Assembly (NCBI RefSeq): GCF_011397635.1
Contig: NC_064760.1
Location: 30,434,856 to 30,498,855 of the forward strand
Source of the DNA: Epinephelus fuscoguttatus
Taxonomy: Eukaryota; Chordata; Actinopteri; Perciformes; Serranidae
Reading direction: 5' to 3'
DNA: 64,000 nt
Part shown: in pieces, positions 46,910 to 59,152 of the stretch
Numbering within the stretch: position 1 is the stretch's first letter
How the letters are laid out: each line of letters opens with the position of its first letter
Made by a program: the position numbers and the translations under genes
The notes under the pieces: model-generated
What the model saw: the letters and a program-made list of their open reading frames with translations, nothing else
Told to the model about the DNA's origin: nothing
Database searches by the model: none

Positions 46910-47660
46910 GGGTGTGTTTAAAACCTGTGGTCTGATTATCAGACCTAGAGTTGTCTGGCTTTGATCTGAATCAGGGACTAACTTTGTTGCAAAGTTGCAT
47001 AATTGCCTAGAGTTGGTTCATGTTCTCACTGCAGCATTTACAAGCAGACCAGATCAAATGCCTTGCGTAAGAAAGCTGCTCTAGATTTCTCAGAATTTCC
47101 ATGTGGTAAAAATCCAGGAAGTAAACAAAACATTGAAGGAGAGTACACTTGCAAGATAAATGTGACACTTTCTAATGTCACAATGGAGGGACAACTACGC
47201 AGGTTGATTTCAGTGCTGCTCATCGTGGACTATATTGCTGTCATTGTTCATTTTAGTCAAACCATACAGTTTGAAAATGAGGTGCGGCTCCAACTAGAAA
47301 ACAATGTTTTGATACATTGGATGTGCTGAATGTGCATATTAAGGCAGTACAGGAGGAGGTGCACATTAACAATCCTCCAGGACTGTAACATGCTCATGTT
47401 TAACCCAAACAATGTGTCATGTGACTGCAGTTGGTTCGGATTGAAGTCAGAACACGTTCTCACCACAAATGAACCGCACCAGAGTTTGTTTGTAACCAGA
47501 CTGAGACCACCTCTTCAAGAAGGTCTCAGTCTGGTTGTTTTGGTGCACACCAGAGTGCGATTGCTGTGTTCACACCTGCCCAAACAAGCTGCACTTCGGG
47601 GGCAAACAAACTTGACTTTGATTGAACCGAACCTAACAGGGCAGGTGTGAAAGCACCCTT
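46910..47660. mobile_element. hAT-type MITE with AGGGTGCTTTCACACCTG-like ends
   Basis: The right end, read as its complement, is AGGGTGCTTTCACACCTGCC at 47641-47660. The left end AGGGTGTGTTTAAAACCTGT at 46911-46930 matches with changes. Inside, GAGACCACCTCTTCAAGAAG and GGTCTCAGTCTGGTTGTTTT form a central palindrome at about 47502-47540. This is a known type of fish element; no transposase is present. Confidence 0.65.
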
Positions 47661-48800
47661 AGTGTGTGTTCCCAGGTCTCAGCAGTTAAAGAAAAAGTTT
47701 AACAATTTGGGAGGGTTAGCTTCAGGCTGACTCATTCCAGAAAGTCAGCTTTTTTTGGATGACTTCCTGGAGTGCCTGTCAAGTCAGTGAGCCCGGTCAA
47801 GAAATAGTCCCACATGTAATCCTGTGGAAAACCTTGTTGTTTTTACTGTCTCTCTTCAAAACAACCAAATAAGATATGCAGAGTAAATCAGTGAGCTTTA
47901 GAGATGCTAGATTTCCCTTTGCTTCTCCAATAAGCAAATAAGCATATGTCCCAAAATGTCAAACTATTTCCTTAACTCTGTGAGTACTCTGTGAGTACCA
48001 AATCTATGACAAGATCCAGGAATTATTCTATAACGTGAAGCATTGTGTGGCGGACTATGATGCATAGCCATCATTACCACTGGCCACCTCTAATTTGGTG
48101 ACTGTATTTATTTTATTTTTTTTATGCTAACTTCGCGTGAGCTACAGTGATCATTCATGACACAAACAAAAGTTCTAGGTGTTTGTACTTTGCTAAAAAA
48201 CGATCTCTTTAGAATATGTAGTAGAGGTCTGACGAATGAATTAATGTTGTTATGTTTCATTCATAACATTATAAGCCATCAGAAGAAACAGTTGGGAAGT
48301 GTCTGCTTCAGCCATGTGGAAATATCTCAATGCACAGCTTAATAAAAGTGTATGTGTCCATGTTGGTGAAATCCACTGTGTGGTGTATGTGATGTGCTGT
48401 GTGCAACTTTGACCTCCACAGATCAAACCTCCTCAAGCACATTTCACACCAGAGTCTAAAGGGTAAAACGAAATGGAACCAGCTGTGTCTCACATCCAAA
48501 ATTTCACTCTCACATAACTCAGGTGTTCATGTGTCTGTTTGGTCTGGTGATATATTGCCATCATTAGCAAAGTGAAAGGCCCAATCTGGACTTGTAAATA
48601 GCCTGGAATAATAAAGCAGTGCAATCACTGTGGCACTTTTTGACTTTGTTTCATTCATTCATTTATTGCACTAAAGTTGTTTTTTACCCCTAAGTGAATG
48701 CCTGAACTCTTGCAACAATACCTAAAACTAAAAGTGAATTTTTAGATCACAGCCAAAACAAGGAGAGGTGACTACTTTTCAGTTACTTTGTATCAAGGAT
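47661..48800. other. Intergenic; nothing definite
   Basis: AT-rich noncoding sequence. No feature is supported. Confidence 0.4.
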
Positions 48801-48914
48801 GCAGCTGTCACATGAACTTACATGCCCTAATTTATTCAGATGCTTGAATGGGAGTGAGAGGGAGATGGAGGTAGTTGAAGTGCAGAGGGAGAGCAGAGCA
48901 GCAACAAGGACGTG

Positions 48915-49095
48915 TGATGGATTTTATTTTTGCGAGACCCCGTTAAACATCCCCTCATGAATCTGCCTGCCATCTCTTTATTAATAAATCAAAATCTAAG
49001 ATGATTTGAGATTAAGCTTTTGTTTATTCAAACTAATGAATATCTCTGTCAATGCGCCAGGTCTTTAATAATCATAAAAATCGGAATGAGATGTA
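48915..49095. promoter_or_regulatory. Candidate conserved noncoding element 1
   Basis: A non-repetitive AT-rich block with many homeodomain-type TAAT/ATTA cores (for example CTCTTTATTAATAAATCAAA and GGTCTTTAATAATCATAAAA) lies in the gene-poor region downstream of DRD1. Conservation is suspected from texture only. Confidence 0.35.
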
Positions 49096-49296
49096 TTTAA
49101 GTGTAAAACAGCCACAGTGTGTTGTCACGTCAACACTTGGAAGTGACTGAAGAATCATGAACGACTCTCATTAAAAGGCAAGTCTCCAAAGATTTAGAGG
49201 ACAGATTTTTTTAATCAAATTCAGTTCATGTTCATTAGGAATATGAAAAAGTGTAAATACTGTGATGATAACTCTTGCTTGCGCACGCATGCATGC

Positions 49297-49320
49297 ACAC
49301 ACACACACACACACACACGT

Positions 49321-49383
<63 letters not shown>
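49297..49383. repeat. Long (CA)n microsatellite
   Basis: More than 40 CA units with one GTG interruption near 49319. It explains several Thr-His and Cys-Val ORFs on both strands. Confidence 0.97.
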
Positions 49384-49387
<4 letters not shown>

Positions 49388-49989
49388 TGTCCTTTAAAGC
49401 CCACTTTCTCTGGGCCCCGGACTGTCCTTGCCTCTGTGAAACCTCCTCAAGCGTGCCACGGGAAGGGAACAGCAATTAATTTGACTGACATCATTCAGAG
49501 TGATGGCTGAGGTGGCGACAAGACAGGGTGTGTGTGCATGTGTGTGTTTATGTGTGTGGTGTAGGCAGTGTGACTGTCACCTGCTCCAGTGCCCAGCCCA
49601 GAGTCCCTGCAATGTCAGCTGCACTCTGTAAACACAGAGAATTTGTTTGCATTTGCTATCTTTGTGTTGCCGTGGAGGTTGCGGGGTTCTCAAAGCGATA
49701 CTGTCTTTTTAGATTGGCACGTCGGAGGAGCGATGTTAGATGTGGCAACTTCAGATGATGCTAATGACTTGCCCTGAGGAAATGATTTACTGAGACAGGG
49801 AGGGAGAGAGAAGGGGGCAAAGAAAGAGACAGAGTCTTATGTAAGTATCAAGCAATGGCTACTTAAAAAGGGAGACTCAAAGGATGCCCTGTAAATATCA
49901 CATAACCCACAAGTATCACCAAAGTCAGACTGCTGTCACATCCATAATGCAGTATCCTCCGCGGTCACATGCCGTCTGCTTACGGGCGG

Positions 49990-50225
49990 GCACACCTGGC
50001 CACGTGAAAAGTGGATTTTTAATGTAGTTAATGATTTCCATGTCACTCTGTCTCTCCAGTTGGCATCTTGGGGAATTAAAATGCAATTAAACAGTTTGCC
50101 ATGATCTGTATTACTCTCCATTAAATATGTATTATTCACAACTGGCAGAGCTATCATAATTGCGCGAGAGCCTAATGCATTTTTAATACCTCACACGACA
50201 TCAAGATAAGCATAATTGAGAGTGA
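49990..50225. promoter_or_regulatory. Candidate conserved noncoding element 2
   Basis: A unique-looking AT-rich block dense in homeodomain cores: GGGGAATTAAAATGCAATTA, CTCCATTAAATATGTATTAT, GCTATCATAATTGCGCGAGA and CTAATGCATTTTTAATACC. It is not coding and shows no repeat structure. The gene desert next to DRD1 (toward MSX2 in mammals, recalled) is a plausible setting for developmental enhancers. Confidence 0.4.
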
Positions 50226-50479
50226 GCGTGTTGGTGGCTCCATCCAAAGTGTGTCAACACAGTTACATGCTGACAGACATGAAAGCACTCCATGCACTGC
50301 ATGTTGAAAAATGCTGTCGCTCTGTTTGTCTGGTCTCCTTGTTGAGGTAAACAGATGCTCTACATTCATTTTTAACTGACAGAGAAAGAAGATATCAACA
50401 AGACATATCAGGGCCCTGCTGCAACACACTCAGTCATCTAGTGGGAATTTGAGAGGCTATTTTCTAAACAGTAGAATAC

Positions 50480-51500
50480 ATTTTAAAGGAATGTAAACAC
50501 ATTTCATCCAGTGATTCAAAAATAGATACAAGATCGCCCCGCACATCTTTTGACCTTTAGTTTTCGTCCTTTACGCCAAGCCCCTTGATTCCTCTTCCTA
50601 GTTTACTCCTGCTCTTCATTTCTCTTTCTTATCACACCCCTCCGTGCTCTTCCTTCCACCCTCGCTCTGTTTACTGTTTGTGCTGCGGGCCGCCGGCAGT
50701 GCTGTGTTGCCATTCGTCACTCCAACTGGCTCCAGTGGAGAGGACAGGCTCTCTGACCCCACCACTGGGAAAGGAGCAAGGGAATGAAGGGAAAGGGAGA
50801 ATCACAGAGGGTTCTTCAGAGAGAGAGATGAGAGCAGAGAAACAGAATTATTATAGAAGACAGAAAGGGAGTACACAACAAATGGGGACCTTCTGACTTT
50901 CAATACTTTTTCCACGGGTCAAAATAAACATTAGAATACACAGATGCATGGCAGGTTAAAGGAAAAATCAATATAAAGACCATGCAAGTCTCTGAAACTC
51001 TACTGAAGAGTGACTCTTCAAAATATATCAGGGGTTTCCATGACAGTGGCGGAGGTGCTGACTTATGGTAAGTTGTTGTGACTGTGATCAGATCATATGA
51101 TTCACATCATTTTCACCTTCATTAAATCACTGAGTCGCCCTTCATGCTCTGTATTTATGCGTCTGCTTCCATTATGTTGCTTGATCCATTTAATGAGTTT
51201 TTTTTCCCTTCAATTTGTCACTCATCTGTAAGTGGCAGGAAGTGAGAGTGAGTGAGAGCGAGAAACGATGCTGTTGAACAGAGAGTTACAGTAGAAGCAA
51301 AAGGCTTCCTATTGAGAAGAACAGAGCTACTGTTCAGAAAACATCCTCATTAAAGGGTAACTTACATATTTTTTCAACCTGAAAACTATTTTACCGTGTT
51401 TTTGTGTCTAAGTGACTGATGGGAACCACAGTGTTTGATACTGGTCCAGTGTGGAGCAAAAACGCAGAAGCCACCAGCAACGGAACAGGCTGCGTTGTAA
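50480..51500. other. Intergenic; nothing definite
   Basis: Includes a pyrimidine-rich stretch at 50585-50660 and a purine-rich stretch at 50760-50880. No gene is recognised. Confidence 0.4.
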
Positions 51501-51531
51501 CCACTTTGGGCATTTGTGCGCGTCAGTATAC

Positions 51532-52491
51532 GTTCACTGAGGCGGAATTTATATCTCTGCATTGAATCGACGCAGTAGCTATGACGTAGGCTCTGAATCA
51601 ATGTAGAGCTGACGCCATAACCTAAGCCTTAGCCTGATGTGCACTTCCTAGAGATGTAACTACATGTCGCAGCAATACAGACCTCTTGTCTATTTTTGTG
51701 AGCTGAAACCTTTTCCCTCAGTGGAAACAAAGCTTTTATTTATTTAAATTTCAGAGATAAGAAACAATAAAATTGTGTAAATAAAGCCTCCTCAAAAATA
51801 GCATTTTAAGTCTCGTGTGTGTTTTCTTTAGGGGATTTACACTCTAGGATTCATCTAGCTTCCTATGAGCAGAGGAAGCCTCCACTGGTCGCTAGGCTAA
51901 TTTATACAATGTATAATGCCATAGGCTTGTGCGAATAATGTTAGCATGTTATATTTGTTGGGACAACATGTTTAGTATAAGACAATTGTTTTGTCAGTGA
52001 GCCTTGTGAGTTTTAATGGAGCCGAATTTTGTAAAGTTACCTTTGTAATATGTTGCTGTTGTCCCTGGCTTCATATGAGAAGAGGAAAAGATCGCTAGCT
52101 GCTAAGCTAATTTATACAACCTAAAATGCTATAGGCTTGTGCTAATAACATTAGCATGTTGTATTTGTGGGGAAAATGTGTCCAGCAAAAGACAAGTGTT
52201 TGTCTGTGTATGCTGCAGGTTATAGTTAAGTTGAACTGTTTTGTGTTTGAAATTGTCTCTATTAAGCCATGTTTAATGTGTGTTTTTGGTGTGTTTGGAA
52301 TCACCTAAACTTAACAGCACTTAACAGAAACCCAGACGACTGACCAGTGTTTTGGAGGTGTAACTGCAGAGTGACACAGATACACCACCGCACGAGTATA
52401 AATGCTCACAATGGCATAGGCCATGTACATAGGCTACAATGTAGGCTCTGCATAAAGCTGACGCACAAGTATAAATTCCGCCTTAGTGTAC
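51532..52491. mobile_element. Element with 22-bp inverted ends and an internal tandem duplication
   Basis: The left end GTTCACTGAGGCGGAATTTA(TA) and the right end (complement GTACACTAAGGCGGAATTTA(TA)) match at 20 of 22 positions. The interior holds two direct copies of about 145 bp (51853-52000 and 52068-52215). They share GCTAATTTATACAA, ATAGGCTTGTG and TTAGCATGTT words. No transposase is seen; superfamily unknown (possibly Harbinger-like). Confidence 0.65.
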
Positions 52492-52779
52492 GGAAGTTGA
52501 TGGTACGCAGCTACCCATTAACAATACATTGCAGCCTTAGCCTAAATTTTAAAGCCTCTGAAAACCCAAATCCACAATAGCCTTCTAACTATGTGATTTA
52601 GGGTCTTATGTGCATAATATTAAACATGTAAAACAATTAGAAATCTGTTTCCATCCAAATTAGAAATATCTGTCTTTTAAGTTTTTGTACATTCTTGAAA
52701 TTGGGTTTGATTTGGCCATGGTTATCTCTGAGATTTATTACGCAATAAAATCCAAACCAATCATAAATCATCAGTCAGT

Positions 52780-53900
52780 TGTCTCATCCCGCCCCCCAGT
52801 GGCAGCGCAACAAAACCTTTCTGCTCCAGCTAAATCTGCCTCTTTGAGTCTGAGCCAACTCCTCTTTCTAGTCTGATGTTTAGAAAATACAGATCGTAAA
52901 CTGGCTGAACCGCTCGGCTGCGACCCAGCGGAGGCTCCACCTCCGGCGGGCTCCCAGCAGCACTCGAATCAGGTTGACCGGCTCCAGAGCCTGGACAATC
53001 CGAGCCTTTGCAGCTCATGGAGCTGCAGGCAGAGGCGGCTTGTGAGCGGCCGGGCTTGCCCCCCGGGCCCGGTGCCAGTGTCGGCTCGCGGGGAGGGGAC
53101 GTAATGTGCACCCTTCCTCACCCCTAACCCCAAGCAGTTAGCTTTGCTACGCATAAACGTATCCCCAATCACGGAGGTGATGCTGCAGGAAACAACACAA
53201 TTTTAGCCGGAGGGGAACATTATTCGAGGCGGGCAAATACTTCTACACAACGCCAAAGAGACGGCCGGCCGGGACAGGTCTCTCCCGCTTTGATGGTCGG
53301 TGTGTGTGTCAGAGTAAAGACATATTTAATCTATTAAGACTGGATGTGTTTGAATGAAAAAGGCTATTATCAGAAAAACGGAGCAGATTTATGTTTTCAA
53401 AAACGTATTTCAATGAAGAAAGGCAAAGCGCTAGCCTCCCGTTGTCATTCATCTCAGCTAACGGCTGGGCTCAACCGGGCACATCTGCAGTGCGAGTCCC
53501 GTAGCAGCTCGTCCCCCTGTTAATCAATTACAGCAGCTCCATGCTTTAACATTTCATGCAGCCCACATGCAGCCTCTCGGCTCAGCAAATGGTAAACAAC
53601 CCCGCTGGCTTCTCTACGTGTCGCTTCCGTACGCAGTCAGTGGAGCCCAAATGAATACGCTGCGACACTACACTATACGTTTGCAGCCGGTGGAGCCTGG
53701 CTGTAACATGGCATGTAAAAGTTATGCTAACTATTCTACGAAGTAACATTAATATGAATCACAAAACATTTTGAAACTTACCATTCAGTGACCACCTGAA
53801 AGGAATCATTTTCAGCTTCTGCTTCGTCCTCTGAATCATCAGAGGGCTCAAACATGTACGGATGGATTAAATTTGTGGCAGCCATTGCTGAGCCAGGGAG
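52780..53900. other. CpG-rich block
   Basis: G+C and CpG rise sharply compared with the surrounding AT-rich DNA (for example around 52915-53100 and 53215-53290). This is as expected of a CpG-island promoter or of a GC-rich mobile element. It contains the orphan start exon at 53782-53885 on the minus strand. Confidence 0.5.
53782..53885 (-). CDS. Orphan first coding exon, acidic N-terminus, 34 codons then donor
   Basis: From an ATG at 53885 the minus strand encodes MAATNLIHPYMFEPSDDSED followed by EAEAENDSFQVVTE. It then reaches a clean donor, GAATG/GTAAGT. The PYxFEPxxDSE pattern reminds me of the N-termini of uncharacterised fish proteins often tied to mobile elements (P2X7-C-terminus-like domain proteins). 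The following exons are not identified. An open minus-strand stretch at 52860-53111, Pro/Ser/Gly-rich, could be coding or just GC-rich chance. It may be a real gene start, a domesticated transposon or a dead copy. Confidence 0.4.
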
Positions 53901-53909
53901 CTTGTCAAT

Positions 53910-54850
53910 CAGAGCGTTGTCTGCCACGCCCACTCTGTCCTGGCAAGTGGTCTAAACAGCAAAATGAGCTGTTTTTAAACCAGGTTTTCTAATAGTTATT
54001 AATGGTTATTTTCACTCAGACTTTTGTGGATGATTAAGGAGACACTCAACTTTGATATAATATATGCATTTTTACTATTTCAAGCTGTGTTTCCAAAGGC
54101 TTTAAGATGATATAATTACTCTTTATTGAAATGGAGTATTGTGGGTTTGGCAATGGTAATTTCGGGTCTGTTTCTGATCAAACAAAAATGATCTTACTCT
54201 TTATCAAAAATGTCTGTATCCTTTTCACAATGTGTCAGACACTTAGAAACACAGTCTGAGCCTGTCAGTGGCAAAAACAAGCACTTTTAGTAGACATAAC
54301 TGACAACACTTGCACTTACTGTGCACAAATGCCCCAACTGATTACAGTGCAGCCTGTTTAGTTGCTGTCGGCTACAGCGTTCTTGGTCAGTACTGGACCA
54401 ACTGTTGTCTCTATTAGTCACTTTTAAAAACAAGAGAAAATAGGATCCAAATTGAAAAAGACCAAAGTAACCCTTTAATCCACTTATCTAATTACCTCAT
54501 TCATCTGTTTTTAGTTCTGTAATATTTGTTGGTTTTTGTTCCCCACACAAACCTCAGAGTACCAGAATTGATGCCTAAATCATCTGAGATCATAATGACT
54601 CATAAACTGATACAGTATTGATACTGTTTCATAGAGTGACCTCCACTGGAGATAGGCCAAAAATGGAGATGAGCTGACCTGGGTCTTTGCTAAATTCGTC
54701 CTTGATCAAATCCTCCAGAGAAATAAAGACAGATTTGATGTATTGCCCGTATAATTGCTCAAATAACACTGTGGCCTATCACAGATTGTCAGTGTGGCAG
54801 AGAAGAAAACATCACTGAAGCATGTTAAATAAGTACTAAGCCAAGTCAGT
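53910..54850. other. Intergenic; nothing definite
   Basis: AT-rich noncoding sequence with no bounded repeats. Confidence 0.4.
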
Positions 54851-54854
54851 GAAA

Positions 54855-55075
54855 GCAAATCCAATTATACAATGAATAATAAGCTGGGTGCAAATTAGGC
54901 TGGCTGATGAATAGTGTGTTCAACAGGGGTGATGTCCACTCCAGCCACACTGCGCAGCTTAGCTGGAGAGAGGTGCTGTCTGGCGGAGAGGGCTCTGAGC
55001 GGAGATCATGCTATTAATGATGCCAATGTTAATGCTCATGCTGGTAGGATGCCCTATGGGTGAATTGTGACGATG
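54855..55075. promoter_or_regulatory. Candidate conserved noncoding element 3
   Basis: A non-repetitive block with ATTA/TAAT cores (CCAATTATACAATGAATAAT, ATGCTATTAATGATGCCAAT) and a GC-richer centre with GCGCAGCTTAGCTGGAGAGA. It resembles a vertebrate enhancer in texture. Conservation is untested. Confidence 0.3.
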
Positions 55076-55351
55076 TGAATGCTAATCAGCTAGCTTGTGG
55101 GGGAGAGCAGATGTGTCTTATCTCTTTAAGAGCACAACATCGGCAGCAGGAACTGACAGAGACAGAACAACAGAGTGATTGCTGACAACTATGCAGAGAA
55201 GCTCCCAGATACTTGTCCCCTCCACCTGGGCTTAAGATAGGTGATGGCCTCTGTCTGTCTGGCCTGAGTGTGTTGGTAAACAGCGCTGACCATGAGAGGA
55301 TTGGAGCTGATGCCACTCCGTGTGTGCCATTGCAGCCCTGGCACCAGAAGC

Positions 55352-55760
55352 AAATGTTGGCATTGTGCATTTCTGCAAACCACCAATACATTACATTTGT
55401 ACATTTCATACATGTTATATCAGCGTTTGAAAACAGACCCAATATATAAGGTGACTTTTTCATAGGGAGGTGGAGGGGATGGTGGGATGGCACAAACAAA
55501 CAAAAAAAGCTGTGATTTAGTAACTCACTGCTGTTTTACCAGCAGCTTTTAAGGCACAAAAGTGGTTGTTTTTTTTACCAGGACATTGCTGAATTTTCAG
55601 GCAGGATTGTGCCCTCCAAACAAGGTAATTTAAGCCAAAAATTGATCTTTTCTGAACCATAACCAAGTGGTTTTTGGGCTGAAACATAACCACATGTTAA
55701 CCACACCATTGTTGACTTAGCCGCAACATAATAATGTAGCATTCAAGTGTTTTTCTTACA
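55352..55760. repeat. Repeat family R1, copy 1 (right end lost)
   Basis: The left end AAATGTTGGCATTGTGCATT matches the left end of the element at 61886-62369. The internal CATAACCAAGTGG stretch also matches (here about 55659-55672, there about 62218-62230). The right terminal inverted repeat is not found in this copy. Confidence 0.65.
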
Positions 55761-56850
55761 CATTTTCTGTTTTAAGTGAAAAACACAAGACAGTGATTCA
55801 TGCAATTTCATAAAAATAAAAAATGAAATGTGTTAAAATCTAGTTTCTTTTGTTGGCTGAAGTTAATGTAATCTCACATGGCCACACCTCTATCTCTGAC
55901 AAAGTTTGAAAATGTCTGGTTACCAACTCTTGGTTAGCTTTCTGTTCAGGTACAAAGCCCACTGTTTCTCTTCCCCTTTGTAACCAAATCTTACAGTTTA
56001 TTTTTCAAGACCAGAGTAGTGGCTTGATTCTAAACTACATTTTTATTTCAAGTATGTAGCGTGTTCATTTGTATTTTGAGGCTCAATCCCTACACACCCC
56101 TTGTCCCTACCACTTAGCCCTTACCTATATGCTTTGTGTGTTCACGTCTCAGTGTAGGGTGTCCCAATTCTTGTTGAGCTAGAGAGATAGGATAGGAAGT
56201 GATAGAGCTGCATGGTCTTCCAAACGGAGGTTTCTCAGAGGCACACTTTGAGTGTTATGAGAAATCATTGGCAAGAAGCTGCACAGGCAACAAGAAGAAA
56301 GTTTCTTTGTTAATAAGAGAATTTAGAGATAACAATAACAATAATGTATTATGGTCCTTTTATTTTTAACAAGCACAAAAAAACAAACAAACAAAAAAAC
56401 ACAAGTAGTATGGTGATGTCTCGGTTGCTAACCAGCTAGCTAATGTAACTTTGTTATTGTCGATTTATGCATGGCAATATTTCCATGTTTCCTCCCTCCT
56501 TTGAAGGCATATGGTGCCCTAAATTTAACTTAAGTCCAGCAGCAAAGTTGCTGCACTTTTGCCGCTCCTCTTATAACAGTGATCAATGGCAGGGTAGGAG
56601 TACAGGTTGCTAACATTAGCCTACAGAGTGCCACTAGTGGCCTGGTAATGAAGCAGTGTTCTTTTTGATTTGATGACTTGTTCGACTGATTGGTAGCATG
56701 ACACTTAAGTTGTCAACGAACTGCAAGCAATAATAAACATGTAAATTCAGTAGTTTAATCTGGCGTCAACCATCTTAGAAATATCTCCAGGATCATATAC
56801 ATAATTCCTTTCCAACAAACATCTGTTTGTTATTCATGCATTCATAACCA
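55761..56850. other. Intergenic; nothing definite
   Basis: Noncoding sequence with short A-rich runs (about 56380-56400). Confidence 0.4.
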
Positions 56851-56854
56851 TTCC

Positions 56855-57300
56855 ATTTGATCATTGCAATTCCTTGCTCTCTGGCATCGGTAAAAAATCC
56901 TTCTCACTCCTCTCCCAGCTCATCCAAAACTCAGCGGACTAGAAAATATGACCACATCACACCAATCCCAGCTTCCCTACACTGGTTACCTGTTGCTTTT
57001 AGAACTGATTTTAAGATTTTATTGATTGCTTATAAAGAGGCCCTGAGAGGCCTTGCTCCAAGCTAAATAACAGATCTTTTATCGCCCTATGTTCGCTCTC
57101 GCACCCTGAGATCCTCAGATGCATCTTTTCTTGTTGTTCCGAGATCTAGTTTAATTCACAAAGGTGATGGAGGTTTTGCAGTCAGAGCTCCTCCATTTTA
57201 GAACGAGCTTCCTGAGGAGATCAGGGCTGCAAACTCAGTCTCCTCTTTTAAATCGCTTCTGGAAACCTACTTGTTTAAAATTTCCTTTTGGTGATTTTAA
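56855..57300 (+). pseudogene. LINE ORF2 C-terminal fragment
   Basis: Plus-strand frames read TRKYDHITPIPASLHWLPVA, then DFKILLIAYKEALRGLAPS, the classic fish jockey/L2-like LINE tail. After a stop and frame change comes FAVRAPPF.NELPEEIRAAN and a FKSLLETYLFK-like end near 57280. It is 5'-truncated and mutated. It belongs to the same general family as the fragment in PIN4 intron 2. Confidence 0.8.
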
Positions 57301-59150
57301 CTGCTTTATCATTACTATGTTTTGTTATGTGTATTCTGTTTTATGAAAATACTGATGACTTATCAGAGTCTTGGGTCTGATTTCATATGGGAAGATTTCA
57401 ACCACGATCACTTGTAACTCTGTTCCAAAGGGTTAAGGGGGCACTGGTACACACTACACTCCTAAAATGCATTGCACAGAAGGAACTGGAGGAGGTAATT
57501 TAGACCGACCTTTTCTCTGCATACAGTAAATATACACATGGGTTTGTATGACAGGTGGTAAAAAATAAAATATTTTTGCAATGCTATAGTAAATCACTGA
57601 CTAGAATATGTCTGTCAGGATTAGACAGACAGAAGGACAGTGTGGTGTAAACACGATCTACAATCATAGCCAGCAACTCCTTGGAGAATATAAAAGCCAG
57701 GCATATTTTTTAGGTTCTGCTCTGTGCATCTGAAAAGGGGATTAACAGAGCGGGAGGGCAGTACAGAAGACCACTCAGCGACAGACATCCCACTCGAGTG
57801 ATGGCACGGTGACAAGCTGCACAAACATCCCCAACAGAGAGACAGAGAGAGCAGGAAGGAGGAGAGGGGAGGGAGATAAGGACGGCGGGATAGAAAGACA
57901 GCTTGAGAGTTCAGGAAGAAACTGAGAGCAGACTGTGACAAGCCGTACGATAAGAAAATGGCTTTAAAGCAGTTAACAGTCCACTTTCTCCTTGAGGGAA
58001 CTAAATCTCAGACAGACTCTGAAAGTTGTGCTGTAGGACTTAACATTGCAATTAAAGGGTGTTCAGAGGCCACGTTTAAGGGGACTACAACCCAAGTACG
58101 AGTGATAGAGGGGAGAGATCATGTTAAAATTCTGTTCCTTCTTTAGCTTTAAGTGGAGGATCAGTCAAGCTTTAACCTTTCATAGTTTCAACATATTGCT
58201 GGTGTTTCCACCCTCACTTAAAATGATCGTTTTTACAGGCATTGCAAGCTGCGCTGTTGTCGTCTTTCACTGTGAAAAGAAGCCAAACTCTGGACCATTT
58301 CTTCCTGCCCGCCATGATTCCTTCTTGTTGCAAACTCCCAATGTGGAGCTGTCAGAAAAACATGCCGGCATTGATAAAAGGAATTGAGGCATATTATTCT
58401 GATGGATCAGACAATTTGGAACAGAATCTCAGAATATAATAATATCAGAAAGATTTCATTGGTCCCTTGGTCGCAGAAAAAAAAAAACAAAAAAAAAACA
58501 TGAAACTCTATTAGGAGCTGCGCCTTGTCAAAATAAATCAAAACTATATCACAGAACCATGTGGGAATTTAATTTGAAAGGACAGACACAGGAAGAGGTC
58601 AAGCTCAGCTGTGAGGCATAAGTCACGTTACAAACCAATCACAGCTGAGAGATACCTTTACCTTCTAATGTAAATAGTCAGTCTGTGTTAAATACAGAAG
58701 AGTGGATCATGTTAGTGCAGGGCTACCCAGAGCTTTACATCTGTCTCACGGACGATAGGCCTACACACTTACAAACAGCACCTGGAAGAAGATCAGCTCT
58801 GCTCTCAGGATTTCAGGTAAATAGGCTGTAGGGTGCTTGTTAAGGTTGCTTAGCAACCTCAGACACAACTTGCCCCACGCACTTGAAAGCTGGCACAAAA
58901 AAAGGCACAGAGCCCGACCTCGCGTTTTTCAGGAAGTTAAAGACACGGCATGTGTACGGCCCCTAATTTACAGGGCTGGTACCTGTGGTTACTCCACAGA
59001 CTAGTTAATAACATGTCGGGCAGGAAATCCAAAGTGTGGGATCATTTTGAGAAGGTGAAGGACGAACCCAAGGTGATATATAAACTCATCTTCATTCCTC
59101 GACTAAAAACATGACGTATCATCTGAAACGTGGAAGTAGCAACATGCCCA
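57301..59150. other. Intergenic; nothing definite
   Basis: Contains a purine-rich stretch at 57830-57900. ORFs here (for example 58121-58387) resemble no known protein. Confidence 0.4.
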
Positions 59151-59152
59151 TT

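Noticed and set aside
49171-49510. Thr-His and Cys-Val repeat ORFs on both strands
   Set aside because: They are translations of the CA microsatellite. The same holds for the ORFs around 12332-12604 and 60247-60663.
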